Shown: positions 22,101 to 34,243 of the stretch, in pieces
How positions within the stretch are numbered: position 1 is the first letter of the stretch
Layout: each line of letters starts with the position of its first letter
Assembly: GCA_949126835.1 (NCBI GenBank)
Contig: OX421501.1
Coordinates: 1,055,054 to 1,119,053 of the forward strand
DNA from: Anisus vortex
Taxonomy: Eukaryota; Mollusca; Gastropoda; Planorbidae
Direction of reading: 5' to 3'
Length of the DNA: 64,000 nucleotides
Position numbers and translations under genes: made by a program
The notes under the pieces: model-generated
The model's database searches: none
Told to the model about the DNA's origin: nothing
What the model saw: the letters and a program-made list of their open reading frames with translations, nothing else

Positions 22101-25100
22101 TTATCAGTTCATTGATTGTTTCCCTCTGTATAGCTTGAGGTGTCCCAAAGATACACTAGTCACTTATCAGTTCATTGATTGTTTCCCTCTGTTTAGCTTG
22201 AGGTGTCCCAAAGATACAATAGTCACTTATCAGTTCATTGATTGTTTCCCTCTGTATAGCTTGAGGTGTCCCAAAGATACACTAGTCACTTATCAGTTCA
22301 TTGATTGTTTCCCTCTGTTTAGCTTGAGGTGTCCCAAAGATACAATAGTCACTTATCAGTTCATTGATTGTTTCCCTTTGTATAGCTTGAGGTGTCCCAA
22401 AGATACAATAGTCACTTATCAGTTCATTGATTGTTTCCCTTTGTATAGCTTGAGGTGTCCCAAAGATACAATAGTCACTTATCAGTTCATTGATTGTTTC
22501 CCTTTGTATAGCTTGAGGTGTCCCAAAGATACAATAGTCACTTATCAGTTCATTGGTTGTTTCCCTTTGTATAGCTTGAGGTGTCCCAAAGATACAATAG
22601 TCACTTATCAGTACATTGATTGTTTCCCTTTGTTTAGCTTGAGGTGTCCCAAAGATACAATAGTCACTTATCAGTTCATTGATTGTTTCCCTTTGTATAG
22701 CTTGAGGTGTCCCAAAGATACAATAGTCACTTATCAGTTCATTGGTTGTTTCCCTTTGTATAGCTTGAGGTGTCCCAAAGATACAATAGTCACTTATCAG
22801 TTCATTGATTGTTTCCCTTTGTTTAGCTTGAGGTGTCCCAAAGATACAATAGTCACTTATCAGTTCATTGATTGTTTCCCTTTGTATAGCTTGAGGTGTC
22901 CCAAAGATACAATAGTCACTTATCAGTTCATTGATTGTTTCCCTTTGTATAGCTTGAGGTGTCCCAAAGATACAATAGTCACTTATCAGTTCATTGATTG
23001 TTTCCCTTTGTATAGCTTGAGGTGTCCCAAAGATACAATAGTCACTTATCAGTTCATTGATTGTTTCCCTTTGTATAGCTTGAGGTGTCCCAAAGATACA
23101 ATAGTCACTTATCAGTTCATTGATTGTTTCCCTTTGTATAGCTTGAGGTGTCCCAAAGATACAATAGTCACTTATCAGTTCATTGATTGTTTCCCTTTGT
23201 TTAGCTTGAGGTGTCCCAAAGATACAATAGTCACTTATCAGTTCATTGATTGTTTCCCTTTGTATAGCTTGAGGTGTCCCAAAGATACAATAGTCACTTA
23301 TCAGTTCATTGATTGTTTCCCTTTGTTTAGCTTGAGGTGTCCCAAAGATACAATAGTCACTTATCAGTTCATTGATTGTTTCCCTTTGTTTATCTTGAGG
23401 TGTCCCAAAGATACAATAGTCACTTATCAGTTCATTGATTGTTTCCCTCTGTATAGCTTGAGGTGTCCCAAAGATACAATAGTCACTTATCAGTTCATTG
23501 ATTGTTTCCCTTTGTATAGCTTGAGGTGTCCCAAAGATACAATAGTCACTTATCAGTTCATTGATTGTTTCCCTCTGTATAGCTTGAGGTGTCCCAAAGA
23601 TACAATAGTCACTAATCAGTTCATTGATTGTTTCCCTTTGTATAGCTTGAGGTGTCCCAAAGATACAATAGTCACTTATCAGTTCATTTATTGTTTCCCT
23701 TTGTATAGCTTGAGGTGTCCCAAAGATACAATAGTCACTTATCAGTTCATTGATTGTTTCCCTCTGTTTAGCTTGAGGTATCCCAAAGATACAATAGTCA
23801 CTTATCAGTTCATTGATTGTTTCCCTCTGTATAGCTTGAGGTGTCCCAAAGATACAATAGTCACTTATCAGTTAATTGATTGTTTCCCTTTGTATAGCTT
23901 GAGGTGTCCCAAAGATACAATAGTCACTTATCAGTTAATTGATTGTTTCCCTTTGTATAGCTTGAGGTGTCCCAAAGATACAATAGTCACTTATCAGTTC
24001 ATTGATTGTTTCCCTTTGTATAGCTTGAGGTGTCCCAAAGATACAATAGTCACTTATCAGTTCATTGGTTGTTTCCCTTTGTATAGCTTGAGGTGTCCCA
24101 AAGATACAATAGTCACTTATCAGTTCATTGATTGTTTCCCTTTGTTTAGCTTGAGGTGTCCCAAAGATACAATAGTCACTTATCAGTTCATTGATTGTTT
24201 CCCTTTGTATAGCTTGAGGTGTCCCAAAGATACAATAGTCACTTATCAGTTCATTGATTGTTTCCCTTTGTATAGCTTGAGGTGTCCCAAAGATACAATA
24301 GTCACTTATCAGTTCATTGATTGTTTCCCTTTGTATAGCTTGAGGTGTCCCAAAGATACAATAGTCACTTATCAGTTCATTGATTGTTTCCCTTTGTATA
24401 GCTTGAGGTGTCCCAAAGATACAATAGTCACTTATCAGTTCATTGATTGTTTCCCTTTGTATAGCTTGAGGTGTCCCAAAGATACAATAGTCACTTATCA
24501 GTTCATTGATTGTTTCCCTCTGTTTAGCTTGAGGTGTCCCAAAGATACAATAGTCACTTATCAGTTCATTGATTGTTTCCCTTTGTTTAGCTTGAGGTGT
24601 CCCAAAGATACAAGATACAATAGTCACTTATCAGTTCATTGATTGTTTCCCTCTGTATAGCTTGAGGTGTCCCAAAGATACAATAGTCACTTATCAGTTC
24701 ATTGATTGTTTCCCTCTGTATAGCTTGAGGTGTCCCAAAGATACAATAGTCACTTATCAGTTCATTGATTGTTTCCCTTTGTATAGCTTGAGGTGTCCCA
24801 AAGATACAATAGTCACTTATCAGTTCATTGATTGTTTCCCTCTGTATAGCTTGAGGTGTCCCAAAGATACAATAGTCACTAATCAGTTCATTGATTGTTT
24901 CCCTTTGTATAGCTTGAGGTGTCCCAAAGATACAATAGTCACTTATCAGTTCATTTATTGTTTCCCTTTGTATAGCTTGAGGTGTCCCAAAGATACAATA
25001 GTCACTTATCAGTTCATTGATTGTTTCCCTCTGTTTAGCTTGAGGTGTCCCAAAGATACAATAGTCACTTATCAGTTCATTGATTGTTTCCCTCTGTATA

Positions 25101-28100
25101 GCTTGAGGTGTCCCAAAGATACAATAGTCACTTATCAGTTAATTGATTGTTTCCCTTTGTATAGCTTGAGGTGTCCCAAAGATACATTAGTCACTTATCA
25201 GTTAATTGATTGTTTCCCTTTGTATAGCTTGAGGTGTCCCAAAGATACAATAGTCACTTATCAGTTCATTGATTGTTTCCCTCTGTATAGCTTGAGGTGT
25301 CCCAAAGATACAATAGTCACTTATCAGTTCATTGATTGTTTCCCTTTGTATATCTTGAGGTGTCCCAAAGATACAATAGTCACTTATCAGTTCATTGATT
25401 GTTTCCCTCTGTTTAGCTTGAGGTGTCCCAAAGTTACAATAGTCACTTATCAGTTGATTGATTGTTTCCCTCTGTTTAGCTTGAGGTGTCCCAAAGATAC
25501 AATAGTCACTTATCAGTTCATTGATTGTTTCCCTCTGTATAGCTTGAGGTGTCCCAAAGATACAATAGTCACTTATCAGTTCATTGATTGTTTCCCTTTG
25601 TATAGCTTGAGGTGTCCCAAAGATACAATAGTCACTTATCAGTTCATTGATTGTTTCCCTTTGTATAGCTTGAGGTGTCCCAAAGATACAATAGTCACTT
25701 ATCAGTTCATTGATTGTTTCCCTCTGTTTAGCTTGAGGTGTCCCAAAGTTACAATAGTCACTTATCAGTTCATTGATTGTTTCCCTCTGTATAGCTTGAG
25801 GTGTCCCAAAGATACAATAGTCACTTATCAGTTCATTGATTGTTTCCCTCTGTATAGCTTGAGGTGTCCCAAAGTTACAATAGTCACTTATCAGTTCATT
25901 GATTGTTTCCCTCTGTATAGCTTGAGGTGTCCCAAAGATACAATAGTCACTTATCATTTCATTGATTGTTTCCCTCTGTATAGCTTGAGGTGTCCCAAAG
26001 ATACAATAGTCACTTATCAGTTCATTGGTCACAAAATAGGAAGCCAGTCAGCTAATCAGTTGAGAACCGTTGAGCCTTGCATACCAGGGGGTCAAAAACA
26101 GGTGAGTACATGTACTTTTGAAACATTCCTCACACCTATATTAAAGGAAATGTTGCATGCTTATTATTATGTATTCATGTATGTAGATATATACAGAAAA
26201 TGTATTTTCACCTTTAAATATTGACTAGAAAAATACTCCTGTACGCATGTGATTTGACATAAAAATATCTTTTTTAAATCCACTACATTAACAGGGCTAA
26301 TTGACCTACTTCCTGTCATTCTATTGACCAATGTACCTGATATTAGTATTGACAAAGAAATGGAAAGAGACAACTTTGTTACCAAAATCTTTATTCTTTT
26401 TGCTGTAGTGTGACATTACTTGTATTGATAGTTTTACTTTTTTTCTATATATTTTCTGAATGTTTTTATCAGTGGTAGAATTGTGCAAATTACTTATAAA
26501 GACTTATATTGGTCACACGTTGATGTTTGCAGTAAGCTCTACATCCCAATCTTGGTCATATGTTTAATATTTTTCTCTTTAAAACATCATTGACCAATAT
26601 TGGTCGAATATTTTTATGTTTACAGTAAATCTCAAGGACCTATCCTGGTTATGTGCTTCATAGTTTTACTGTAAACTCCTCTGACCTATATTGGTCATGT
26701 GCTAAGTATATTTACAGTCAACTCCTTTTCTTTTTTGTTCCAATAGTCTCTCATGCTCAGAGAGGGCAGCGGTTCAAAGTTTATCCCGGACACTGTGACC
26801 GTAGACACACTCAATGCGTTAGACGTTTCTGACCAAAGCGACTACAGGCTTGTTTTCTCCCCTGATGCTGGACTAAGGATGATCGATAGGGAAACTTACA
26901 GCTCAGGCGGAAGGAAAAGCCGGGCAATCTCCAGCCCAATATGTCACCATGACCTGGACATCATACTAACGCCCAACGTGGATTCAAAGCTGGACTATGG
27001 CTACACATTCTCCATGAAAGATTTTTTGACTGATAGCTCACCATTGCTAAAAACCCAGGCCTATAAATTAGATATTACTTCAGGTTTTAACAACCTAACA
27101 AAAAAGAAACAGTCAGCTCATTCCTTGAGGAAGAAAAGTATTAAAAGCAAGCCCTTGGGTTCTGGTCACAAAACATCAGTTTCAGACTCATGGAGTTTAT
27201 CTGATTCCAAACAACGGCCTTTGGAAAAAGCAAGAACACTGTCATCAGATTTTTCAAAAAGATTTTCTAGCTTACCCAGAGGGAGATCTGCGCCATTTTT
27301 CAAATTTTGGAACTCAACCGCGCAGCGGAAAAACGTATCCCACGAGAAGACTCTGCAGCAGCTTACAGACTGGGTGCTAACAGACTCAGACGCCATGAGC
27401 TGCGACCATGAACTCACGAAGAAGGCCCAAGAAGCTCTGAGAGAAGACCACTCAGCCGCATCCAGATTTTCTTCCGGGGTACGAAGGGAGATAATTTTCA
27501 CGATTGTTTTGCTTATTGTGCAGGCTGAGCTATTTCTGTTCACTAACTACATTTAATAAGTTTTGAGCTAATTGCCCAAGAGCAGTGTTTTGCTGGTTGG
27601 TTTGATTTAACAATAACTTGAGTGATTTGTTTGAGTATTGATTGGAGTTTCCTAATAATTTGCCAAATACTTAACTTAATTTTTGTGTATATTTTTAGCC
27701 TCATTTGAATAATTTAAGTTGTTTATAATGATCCAGAATATTGTTTCTTACATTTTCAGACATCATGTTGTATTTATTTGCATGCATAGCTTAGAAATAT
27801 TTTTTTATGTTTTAAGTATCTAAAAATTGTATGCATACATATGTATGGATTATTTACATTTTTGTTTCATCTGGAAATTCAAACTTTTATGTTAAATTGG
27901 TTTTCTCATTGTTTTTGTTTTTTACCCAGGCATCATTGTAAAAATTAATTTTAAAAAAAAATTATCCAAACAATGAAACAAATGAAAGAGTCAAGAGTTG
28001 AACATAAATTAACACCAAAATAAAGACTTTACAGACTTCCTGTGAAAAACAACAAACAAGTTGAACAGGGTGTATTGATTGTATAATACATAGTTCAGTG

Positions 28101-31100
28101 TTGTCATCAAGCACTAGCACTCTTTTGCAATTTCCTAAACTTACTTTTTTTTAAATAACTACATTAACATTGTATAGAGTCAATAAACTCTTAATTATAC
28201 ATATTTAAAAACAAATATGGCTTAAGAAGAAAAAGCAACACCTTTTAAATATATTTTTCTTTTGTTTAATACTAAAACATTTAAGAAATAAACTTTTGAT
28301 CTACATAAAATACAGCACTTTGCTGTTTGTCTCACAAAGCTATATGCTCACTTTATGTATTTGCTTTGCTGCATTTGTATTTTATACACCATTGATTTTG
28401 AGATTTTTCAGTTTAGTATGGGTTTACAAAAGAAGTTGTTTTCATTATTGCTCCAAGCTGTATCATTTGTAGATGAATTTATGACATTGAAAGAGCCTGA
28501 AAGAAAGTATTAGTTATTGAAGATAAACTTAAGATAGTGAAGATGAATTTAATATAGTGAAGATAATAATAATAATAATAATAACGGTGCTAATATAGCG
28601 CATATCCCATTGGTGACCGTTCTATGTGCTGAAAAAAAACGATGAATTTAAGACAGTGAAGATCATTTTAAGATACTGAAAATGTCTTTGAGCTTTTGAA
28701 GAAAAATACTAGTTATTGAATGCTCAAGATTTTTCTTCAATAAATTTGGTCAAAAGGCTTTCTATTTGATATATTTTCTTTAAAAAAAAAAACTCTCTTT
28801 GTTTCTGTCTTTATATATTTTTGTGGGAATAATTTTTCAATTATATAGCTTCACGTTTATTCCTGCACTTTATACAGTTAGAACTGTTGAGTTTAACTTT
28901 GTATAGCTATTCAAACTTTGTCCTTTGTACAAAACATATGTCATAAGCTTTAAATACTAACATGTCTAGACCAGTGGTTCTCAAACTTTAAAGCATTATT
29001 TGGTGGCCTTTTAGAAATTTATTTCATGCCTTGCGAACCTTTTGAAATTTTATTTTATATAAAAAATTAATCACAATTAACATATGATACTGTTAATGAA
29101 AATTTTTTTACAAACTATTATTTATTCAGAAAGTTGAAATTCTTAGTAATAAAATTTTAATTTTTACGGGTATGGGTGCATCTGCTTCTCTCAAAACAGT
29201 TCTTCTATGTTTGGCTTTTTGTAATGGCCAGGGGCTAATTTCATTTCATTTGTCTCTTCTTATCTGTTTGTGGATTTTGTTTTGATAGCAAGCACCACGT
29301 AGAACTGTCTCACACCACTAGATTGTTGCAAATGTAGTCAGTGCTCTGAGAGTTATCTCTTAAAATCAAGAAACGGAGCGAAGCTCTTCTTAAATTCTTT
29401 TTTACCCTAGATTTAAATGCCATAGCTCAAGTTTCTTGTTCTTTAAGATGTCATATTTTGTTTACGGCAATGAAGAACCGTAATATCTCTCTCTGGTAGT
29501 GTATAGATAAAAATGTGCTTTTCTAGTTGAGCATCTAACAGAAAGCGATGAATTTGTTTATATATAATTTTTTTTGTGGACTGTCACCTTAAGTTGGACA
29601 GAAGCAACAGTTTTTAAAAAAATGACATTTAATAATAATGGTCATTTCTTATAGCACTTCTATCCATGCTATTAAATTTAGCATGCTCAGTGCGCTCCTG
29701 GTGTGAATTGCATTTCTTCGCTTAATTCAGAATAGAAAAAAACAGGCAGTCAAGTGCATTAGATTTAATGTACCAGTAATCACTTCATTGAGGATTTTTT
29801 GAACTGATTGGGAATAATAGCTTGATGATACATATAACCTACAGTGTGTAGCAATTAGTTTTTAGATTTCTTTCATGTCAACCTTGTAAAACTAGAAACT
29901 TGCTCTGCTGCTGCACCTAGATATGTCAATGACAGGTTTCCATACAATACCTTTCACATGGAATAATCTGTCCACTGTTGTCAACTATTTCATTTGCAGT
30001 TCTTCTGGTGCTGCGAGTTTTGAAAGCTTTCAAAAGGAAAATTCATCTTCCACATGCTTGTCATATAAATATGGAATGCAAAGTTGTAATGGATGGTTAA
30101 AAAAAGTTGAAATTAAAATTCTAAATCTTGGACATCAACTGTGACAGTATGTTTTCAGACATCTCTGCTATCAACAAGTGTACTTTGACATGAATTCATG
30201 AATTCTCAAGTTCAAAACTTCTCAGCAGATTTCATTGGTTATCTCAAAACTTCTCAGCAGATTTGATTGGTTATCTCTTAATCTTTACAGCAAGGTAATA
30301 TGATAATGAAGGTTCTTTGATGATGTGAGCTTTTATTCAGGCTGAAGCTAGTTTCCTTAAAATTAATTAAAACCAGCCCCAACGTTCATGTAAAAACTTT
30401 CTGTGTAACCATACCTAGATTTGTGCAATTGTTTGGCTTGACTTTTTATAAGAAGTAAAATTCTTTTGTTGATTGAGCTAGAATACATTTATTTTTCAAA
30501 ATATCCCTTTCAATTACGGGGCTTTAACCACTGCAGGTTTTAAAAATAAACATTTCCTGACTTTGCATATTGTTACCATTTCTTTATTATTTATGACGTC
30601 GATGTAACATCCTCTGTATTTAAAGGGTTAACCTCAGAACATAAAACACACTGGTTTTGTTCCCCCCATTTGATTTCGTCAAGGTAAGACTTCATTTCAA
30701 ATATCTTGTCTCATTATATTTTCAGCATCGGTGGTAGTACAAAAATAATCCGTTTAAGGTTTTCCCTGAAACAGCTTTGCCGTCCCCTTTGGGACTCTGG
30801 ACTCCAGATTAAGAACCACTGGTCAAGACTATATATATATGTAGCAGTATATAACCACTGGTCAAGACTATATATATATATACTGGTATATAACCACTGG
30901 TCAAGACTATCTATATATATATATACCGGTATATAGGGCTTTATTTAAGATTTATTACAATACAAAAAATATCTAAAATGCTTTTGAATTCTATGATCAT
31001 ACTGAAAAAAATAAACAACTTTATTTTTGTCGGTTGGGGCACATTTATTTAATTTGCATCAGTCAACTTGTCCAATTTTTTTATTTATTAATCAGCATTT

Positions 31101-32010
31101 CAACTAACACACTCCTAGTTAATTTTAACAGTCATTAGTATAATCTACCTTTTTATAGATACATTAAAAGAAATTTGAAAAGTGTTTAATTGAATATTTT
31201 TTTCTATGTCTATTTTTCTCAGCTGTTAAGGTCTTTAGTCATTGAATCCATCAGGAGGACTAAGACTGGTTTGTTTCAGAATTAAAATTCTACAATTATA
31301 TACCTGTATTTAAAAAAAAAAAAAAACTAGATGTATGACTAATACAGTTTCACTAATCCTGTGCATGACCAGTTTTACTCTAGTGTAGAGTCTGGATTTA
31401 ATCATTGTCATTGATTCTTCCGTGTCAATTTTCTATCTTTCTTTGACACTTAATTAAACTTTATTTGTCTTGAAATAGATAGTTAGTCAGGCTCATTTTT
31501 AGATAAACTTATTAATTTTTTTTTGTTGGGATGAAATTTTTCTAATTAAATATTGTTTTTAAATCTTTGGCCCACAGAAAAAGTTCATGAGTAAAATGCT
31601 GATAAAACACTGCCTTGCTTTTTTATAATACTTTCATTTTTGTCTTCATAGAATTTGTTTTTATTATTTTAGTTTAAATTCAAAATTTTTCATTTCTTTT
31701 TCAAGTTGAAACTATTTTAATAATATTGAATCTAATCTCTGGCTATCACAAAACAAAATATTAAATTTGTAGTTTAGTAAATAATTGTGGTAGCGTTTTA
31801 TTTTCTTAGTCTAATATTATTGTTTATTTGCTTGAATTAAATATTTATGTTTTGTTTCATTTATTCTCTTAGATTGCTTTTTGTTATTTTTGTTTTTTTC
31901 ATAATTTTTGTTTTGTTTTATTTGTGCTGTAACATAATCAGATGTGGTATGATCCTAACGGGCGAGTCTATATGAGCCTGGCGACTCGTTACGAGCATAG
32001 TTCCAAGTAA
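18216..32010 (+). CDS. Unrecognised split gene containing an 84-unit array
   Basis: Plus-strand gene model: exon 1 18216-19120, exon 2 25984-26101 (or starting at an earlier array unit), exon 3 26747-27478, last exon 31942-32010. The phases 2/0/0 join with one open frame: 301 residues plus a split codon, then SLRCPKDTIVTYQFIGHKIG... , then SLMLREGSGSKFIPD... , then MWYDPNGRVYMSLATRYEHS. The product is Ser/Lys/Arg-rich and looks mostly disordered. I recognise no domain and assign no function. The order INPP5E-gene-SEC16 places it inside an otherwise conserved pair. The exon 3 to last exon junction is the weakest part. Confidence 0.6.
19121..20730 (+). other. Intron 1 of the unknown gene, non-repeat part
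   Basis: AT-rich intron with poly-A and poly-T runs. A partial family A SINE is at 19945-20045. Nothing else was recognised before the 63-bp array begins. Confidence 0.6.
19945..20045 (-). mobile_element. SINE family A fragment
   Basis: Minus-strand remnant with cctcctgcagggtgg on the plus strand and an altered box B region (tggaaccca). It is diverged and lacks a clear head and tail. Confidence 0.45.
20728..26030. repeat. Minisatellite, 63-bp unit, 84 copies, each with a 3' splice site
   Basis: The units run from ttgattgtttccctctgtat to cacttatcagttca. The motif cttgagg recurs 84 times from 20748 to 25984 at exactly 63 bp, apart from one 7-bp insertion near 24612. Each unit has a pyrimidine-rich tract ending tatag or tttag just before CTTGAGG; two units (near 23394 and 25374) have lost the AG. 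63 is a multiple of 3 and the plus-strand frame is open (CFPLYSLRCPKDTIVTYQFI + D), as is one minus-strand frame. The last unit runs directly into exon 2 of the unknown gene. Confidence 0.97.
25984..26101 (+). CDS. Unknown gene, exon 2, starting inside the last array unit
   Basis: The acceptor tatag at 25981-25983 belongs to array unit 84. The exon codes SLRCPKDTIVTYQFIGHKIG then SQSANQLRTVEPCIPGGQKQ and ends AAACAG|gtgagt, a strong donor. Two nt from exon 1 plus 118 nt gives whole codons, and exon 3 begins in phase 0, so both junctions fit. The last 22 units are in frame with this exon, so an earlier acceptor could add up to 21 x 21 = 441 residues. Confidence 0.6.
26747..27478 (+). CDS. Unknown gene, exon 3
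   Basis: The acceptor ttccaatag opens 244 codons starting SLMLREGSGSKFIPDTVTVD and including YRLVFSPDAGLRMIDRETYS and a basic Ser-rich region (KKSIKSKPLGSGHK). Ending at GGG|gtacga keeps phase 0 with the exon at 31942. If not spliced, the frame continues to a stop at 27556 with a hydrophobic end (REIIFTIVLLIVQAELFLF), which would be a tail anchor; I favour this being intron read-through. Confidence 0.72.
28565..28635. repeat. Dispersed repeat module with (AAT)n
   Basis: An AATAAT run is followed by acggtgctaatatagcgcat and atcccattggtgacc. It resembles the insertion at 14063-14110 and, more loosely, the modules at 10848 and 29636. It is probably the end of a transposable-element family. Confidence 0.5.
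28972..30821. mobile_element. hAT-like DNA transposon remnant, 1.85 kb
   Basis: The left end cagtggttctcaaact and right end ttaagaaccactg are inverted repeats of the CAGTGGTTCTCAA type typical of hAT elements. The flanking 8-mers gtctagac (28964-28971) and gtcaagac (30822-30829) match at 7 of 8, as expected for a hAT target-site duplication. No intact transposase was seen; the interior is AT-rich and decayed or non-autonomous. Confidence 0.8.
29632..29710. repeat. Dispersed repeat module
   Basis: aataataatggtcatttctt followed by gctattaaatttagcatgct and cagtgcgctc. It is a diverged relative of the module inside the 334-bp duplication at 10848 and 11182. Confidence 0.5.
30808..30940. repeat. 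Tandem triplication of the hAT right end plus flank
   Basis: aaccactggtcaagactata followed by a TA run occurs three times in a row. The first includes the true transposon end; the next two are copies of end plus target duplication joined by (TA)n. Confidence 0.85.
31942..32010 (+). CDS. Unknown gene, probable last exon
   Basis: After a tttgtgctgtaacataatcag acceptor the only open phase (0) reads MWYDPNGRVYMSLATRYEHS then SK and TAA at 32008-32010. The 69 bases are far richer in G and C than the AT-rich flanks, supporting an exon. Alternatively AA|gtaagc is a donor joining an acceptor at about 32871, which would end ...SSKCGR. Assignment to the 18216 gene is inferred from strand and phase. 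Confidence 0.55.
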   Translation: MWYDPNGRVYMSLATRYEHSSK

Positions 32011-33402
32011 GCAAGTGCAGTTTTGTGGCCAGAATTCATGTAGAGAATAAAACTGTAAGCTTAAACTTTTTTAAAAAATGATTTTAACTAGGTACAATTA
32101 CTTTTCCATGACATTCAAACTATGCCATTCATTTAAAAAATAAATAAATCTTGTATTAAATAGTTTGAGAAGTAATATTGTTTTAAAATTTAAACACATT
32201 AAAGTGAAATTTTCTTCCTTTTTCTATCTGCTTTAAGTTTGATTTTAGATGATAGATCTTTATTTTATTTAATTTTAGATGATAGATCTTTATTTTAATA
32301 GCAGTTTTTTTTTTATCTACTTCGTTTTCCTTTAGAAGTCGCACATAAATTCTAACGTGTTATGTTTAGCCCAGTGTGAAGTCAAATTTTGCATTTAATG
32401 ACAGTGTGAAAAAACCCCAGAGAAAACTAGAATTCTTCCCCCACCCTCCCCAGAAAGGAAAGCTTTAATGGGTATATTAGAATCCTTTGAAACAGATGTT
32501 TAAATGTGAAGAAATCCTGAGATTAGAATGTTATCAGAATGCATACATTAGGTTAAAATGTAATTATTTGCATGAATTGTCATTCAGTATACATGTTGTC
32601 TTAATTTTTTATACTTTTTTTTATTTATTAGAGTAAAATTTATGTGGCAAATATTTTAAAATGTAACTCAATATTTTCACCAATTAATAATGGTCACACA
32701 AAATATGGTCTATATATATAGAAATGTTAGTTTCCATATTATATTATAAATATAATAAATGTGTAAACTATCTAAATTAAAATGTCTTGGTAATAATGTA
32801 AAAAACAACAACTCAAATAGCTCTGATCTAAAAACAATGTTTAACTTTTTACTTTCCCATTTCTTTACAAGATGTGGAAGATAAGAGATAGACTAAAGAC
32901 CTCCAACTAGGATTCCAAAGGGCTTCCAACAAGATAGTTTAAAACTCCAGTAAAATGATGGATGTTATGAATGTGCAGAGGACAACAATGAACGTGAACA
33001 AGTGCAGATAACAATGCATTGCATAAAAAAACTGGCAGACAAGTTACGGAATGAACTGACAAGTCATTTTCTATGCTGGAGTGGACATACAATAACAGAA
33101 ATAGATATAGCTAGAGCTTAAGCCACTCTGAGAAATAGTTTTAATTAAATGAAGTAAAGCTCTATAGTTGTTAAAAACAGTTTTTTATGGAGATGTGACT
33201 TAATCCTATGGGCAATGAAGCTTGAGTTTCATTGGTTCTTTCAGCATTTCTTGTTTATTCTTAATGATGATTGGTTGTTAACCATTTTTGACTGAAATGA
33301 ATATTGAAATGAAATTTTATTTTAAAATCTTATGTTTTGTTAATGATTTATACTTAAATGAAGTTATTGTGAATGTGTTAACTTTTTCTGGAATACTTAA
33401 GT

Positions 33403-33607
33403 CAGGGTCGGACACCTTTTGACAATATTGTGCCAAAATGGTATTTCTAATTCATTTAGCATGCCAAGAGCAAAAAAGTCACTCTGATTTAGCACTCAGT
33501 TTCTAATAGAAGATACTTGAATCGTTTTTTTAGGAGTCTTCCGCTTGCCATTGAAAATCGTTCTCCGTGCCAAGACTGGCACATGTGCCACAGGTTGCAG
33601 ACGCCTG
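33403..33607. mobile_element. hAT-type MITE copy 1
   Basis: A 205-bp element starts cagggtcggacacc and ends ggttgcagacgcctg. The flanking 8-mers acttaagt and acttaaag match at 6 of 8. The interior shares ttctaattcattt and tggcac... words with the two copies near 49.6 and 50.1 kb. Confidence 0.65.
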
Positions 33608-34243
33608 ACTTAAAGCACAGTTAATTTTAAAAAGAAAAATATTGTTCTTTTTATTCTGTTACCTTACTTTTAGAAGAGAAAGATGTCAAACATCTAAATT
33701 TTGTTCAATCAATACTATCATTGACAGACACATCTGTATAAAATCATTACTTTGTAATAATTTCAATGATTTACTTTACCATGTGTCCTTAACTCTACAT
33801 TACTCTTACATTAACTCTTTATTTTGTTTTTTTCTTTATAAAAATTCCAACTTTTTACATTTTTACGTAAATTTTTTTTCTCCCCAATAACTTTTACATT
33901 ATCTCCCTTACATTAAAAAAATAAAATGTATTGTCAAATAAAATTTAAGCCCAACTAAACGAAACAATTATGTACTTTCCATTTTATCATTCAAAATACT
34001 TTGCTATTGTACATTTTGTTAATTAAACTGTGCATTTTTTACAATTTTAAATTTTCTTTTCTCCAATGATGAGTAATTGTGCAACTGGGTTTTCAAATCT
34101 TATGATTGGTGAAACCAAATTTGTTTTTTATATAAATGGAAAATGAAAGTTATTTGTGAAGTAAAACCTGGTCTTGAATAATTATTTTGTCCCTTTTTTT
34201 CATGACTATCATATAAGGTATTAATATGAATTTTAATTGGAGA

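Larger units (their letters stand above)
27479..31941 (+). other. Probable last intron of the unknown gene
   Basis: AT-rich sequence holding a hAT-like element (28972-30821), a repeat module (28565-28635), a short 2-copy repeat near 30190-30275 and AT microsatellites. No further exon was recognised. Confidence 0.5.

Noticed and set aside
20716..24642. 1308-residue open frame as a stand-alone protein
   Set aside because: It is the plus frame of the 63-bp array, opened by a chance ATG and closed by the 7-bp insertion. A minus frame is equally open. Only the part in frame with exon 2 could be translated.
18216..26747. Direct splice of exon 1 (19120) to exon 3 (26747)
   Set aside because: Phases 2 and 0 do not match; inserting the 118-nt exon at 25984 restores the frame exactly.
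27479..27556. C-terminal membrane anchor for the unknown gene
   Set aside because: The hydrophobic end may just be AT-rich intron read-through; GGG|gtacga keeps phase with the GC-richer exon at 31942. Kept as an alternative only.
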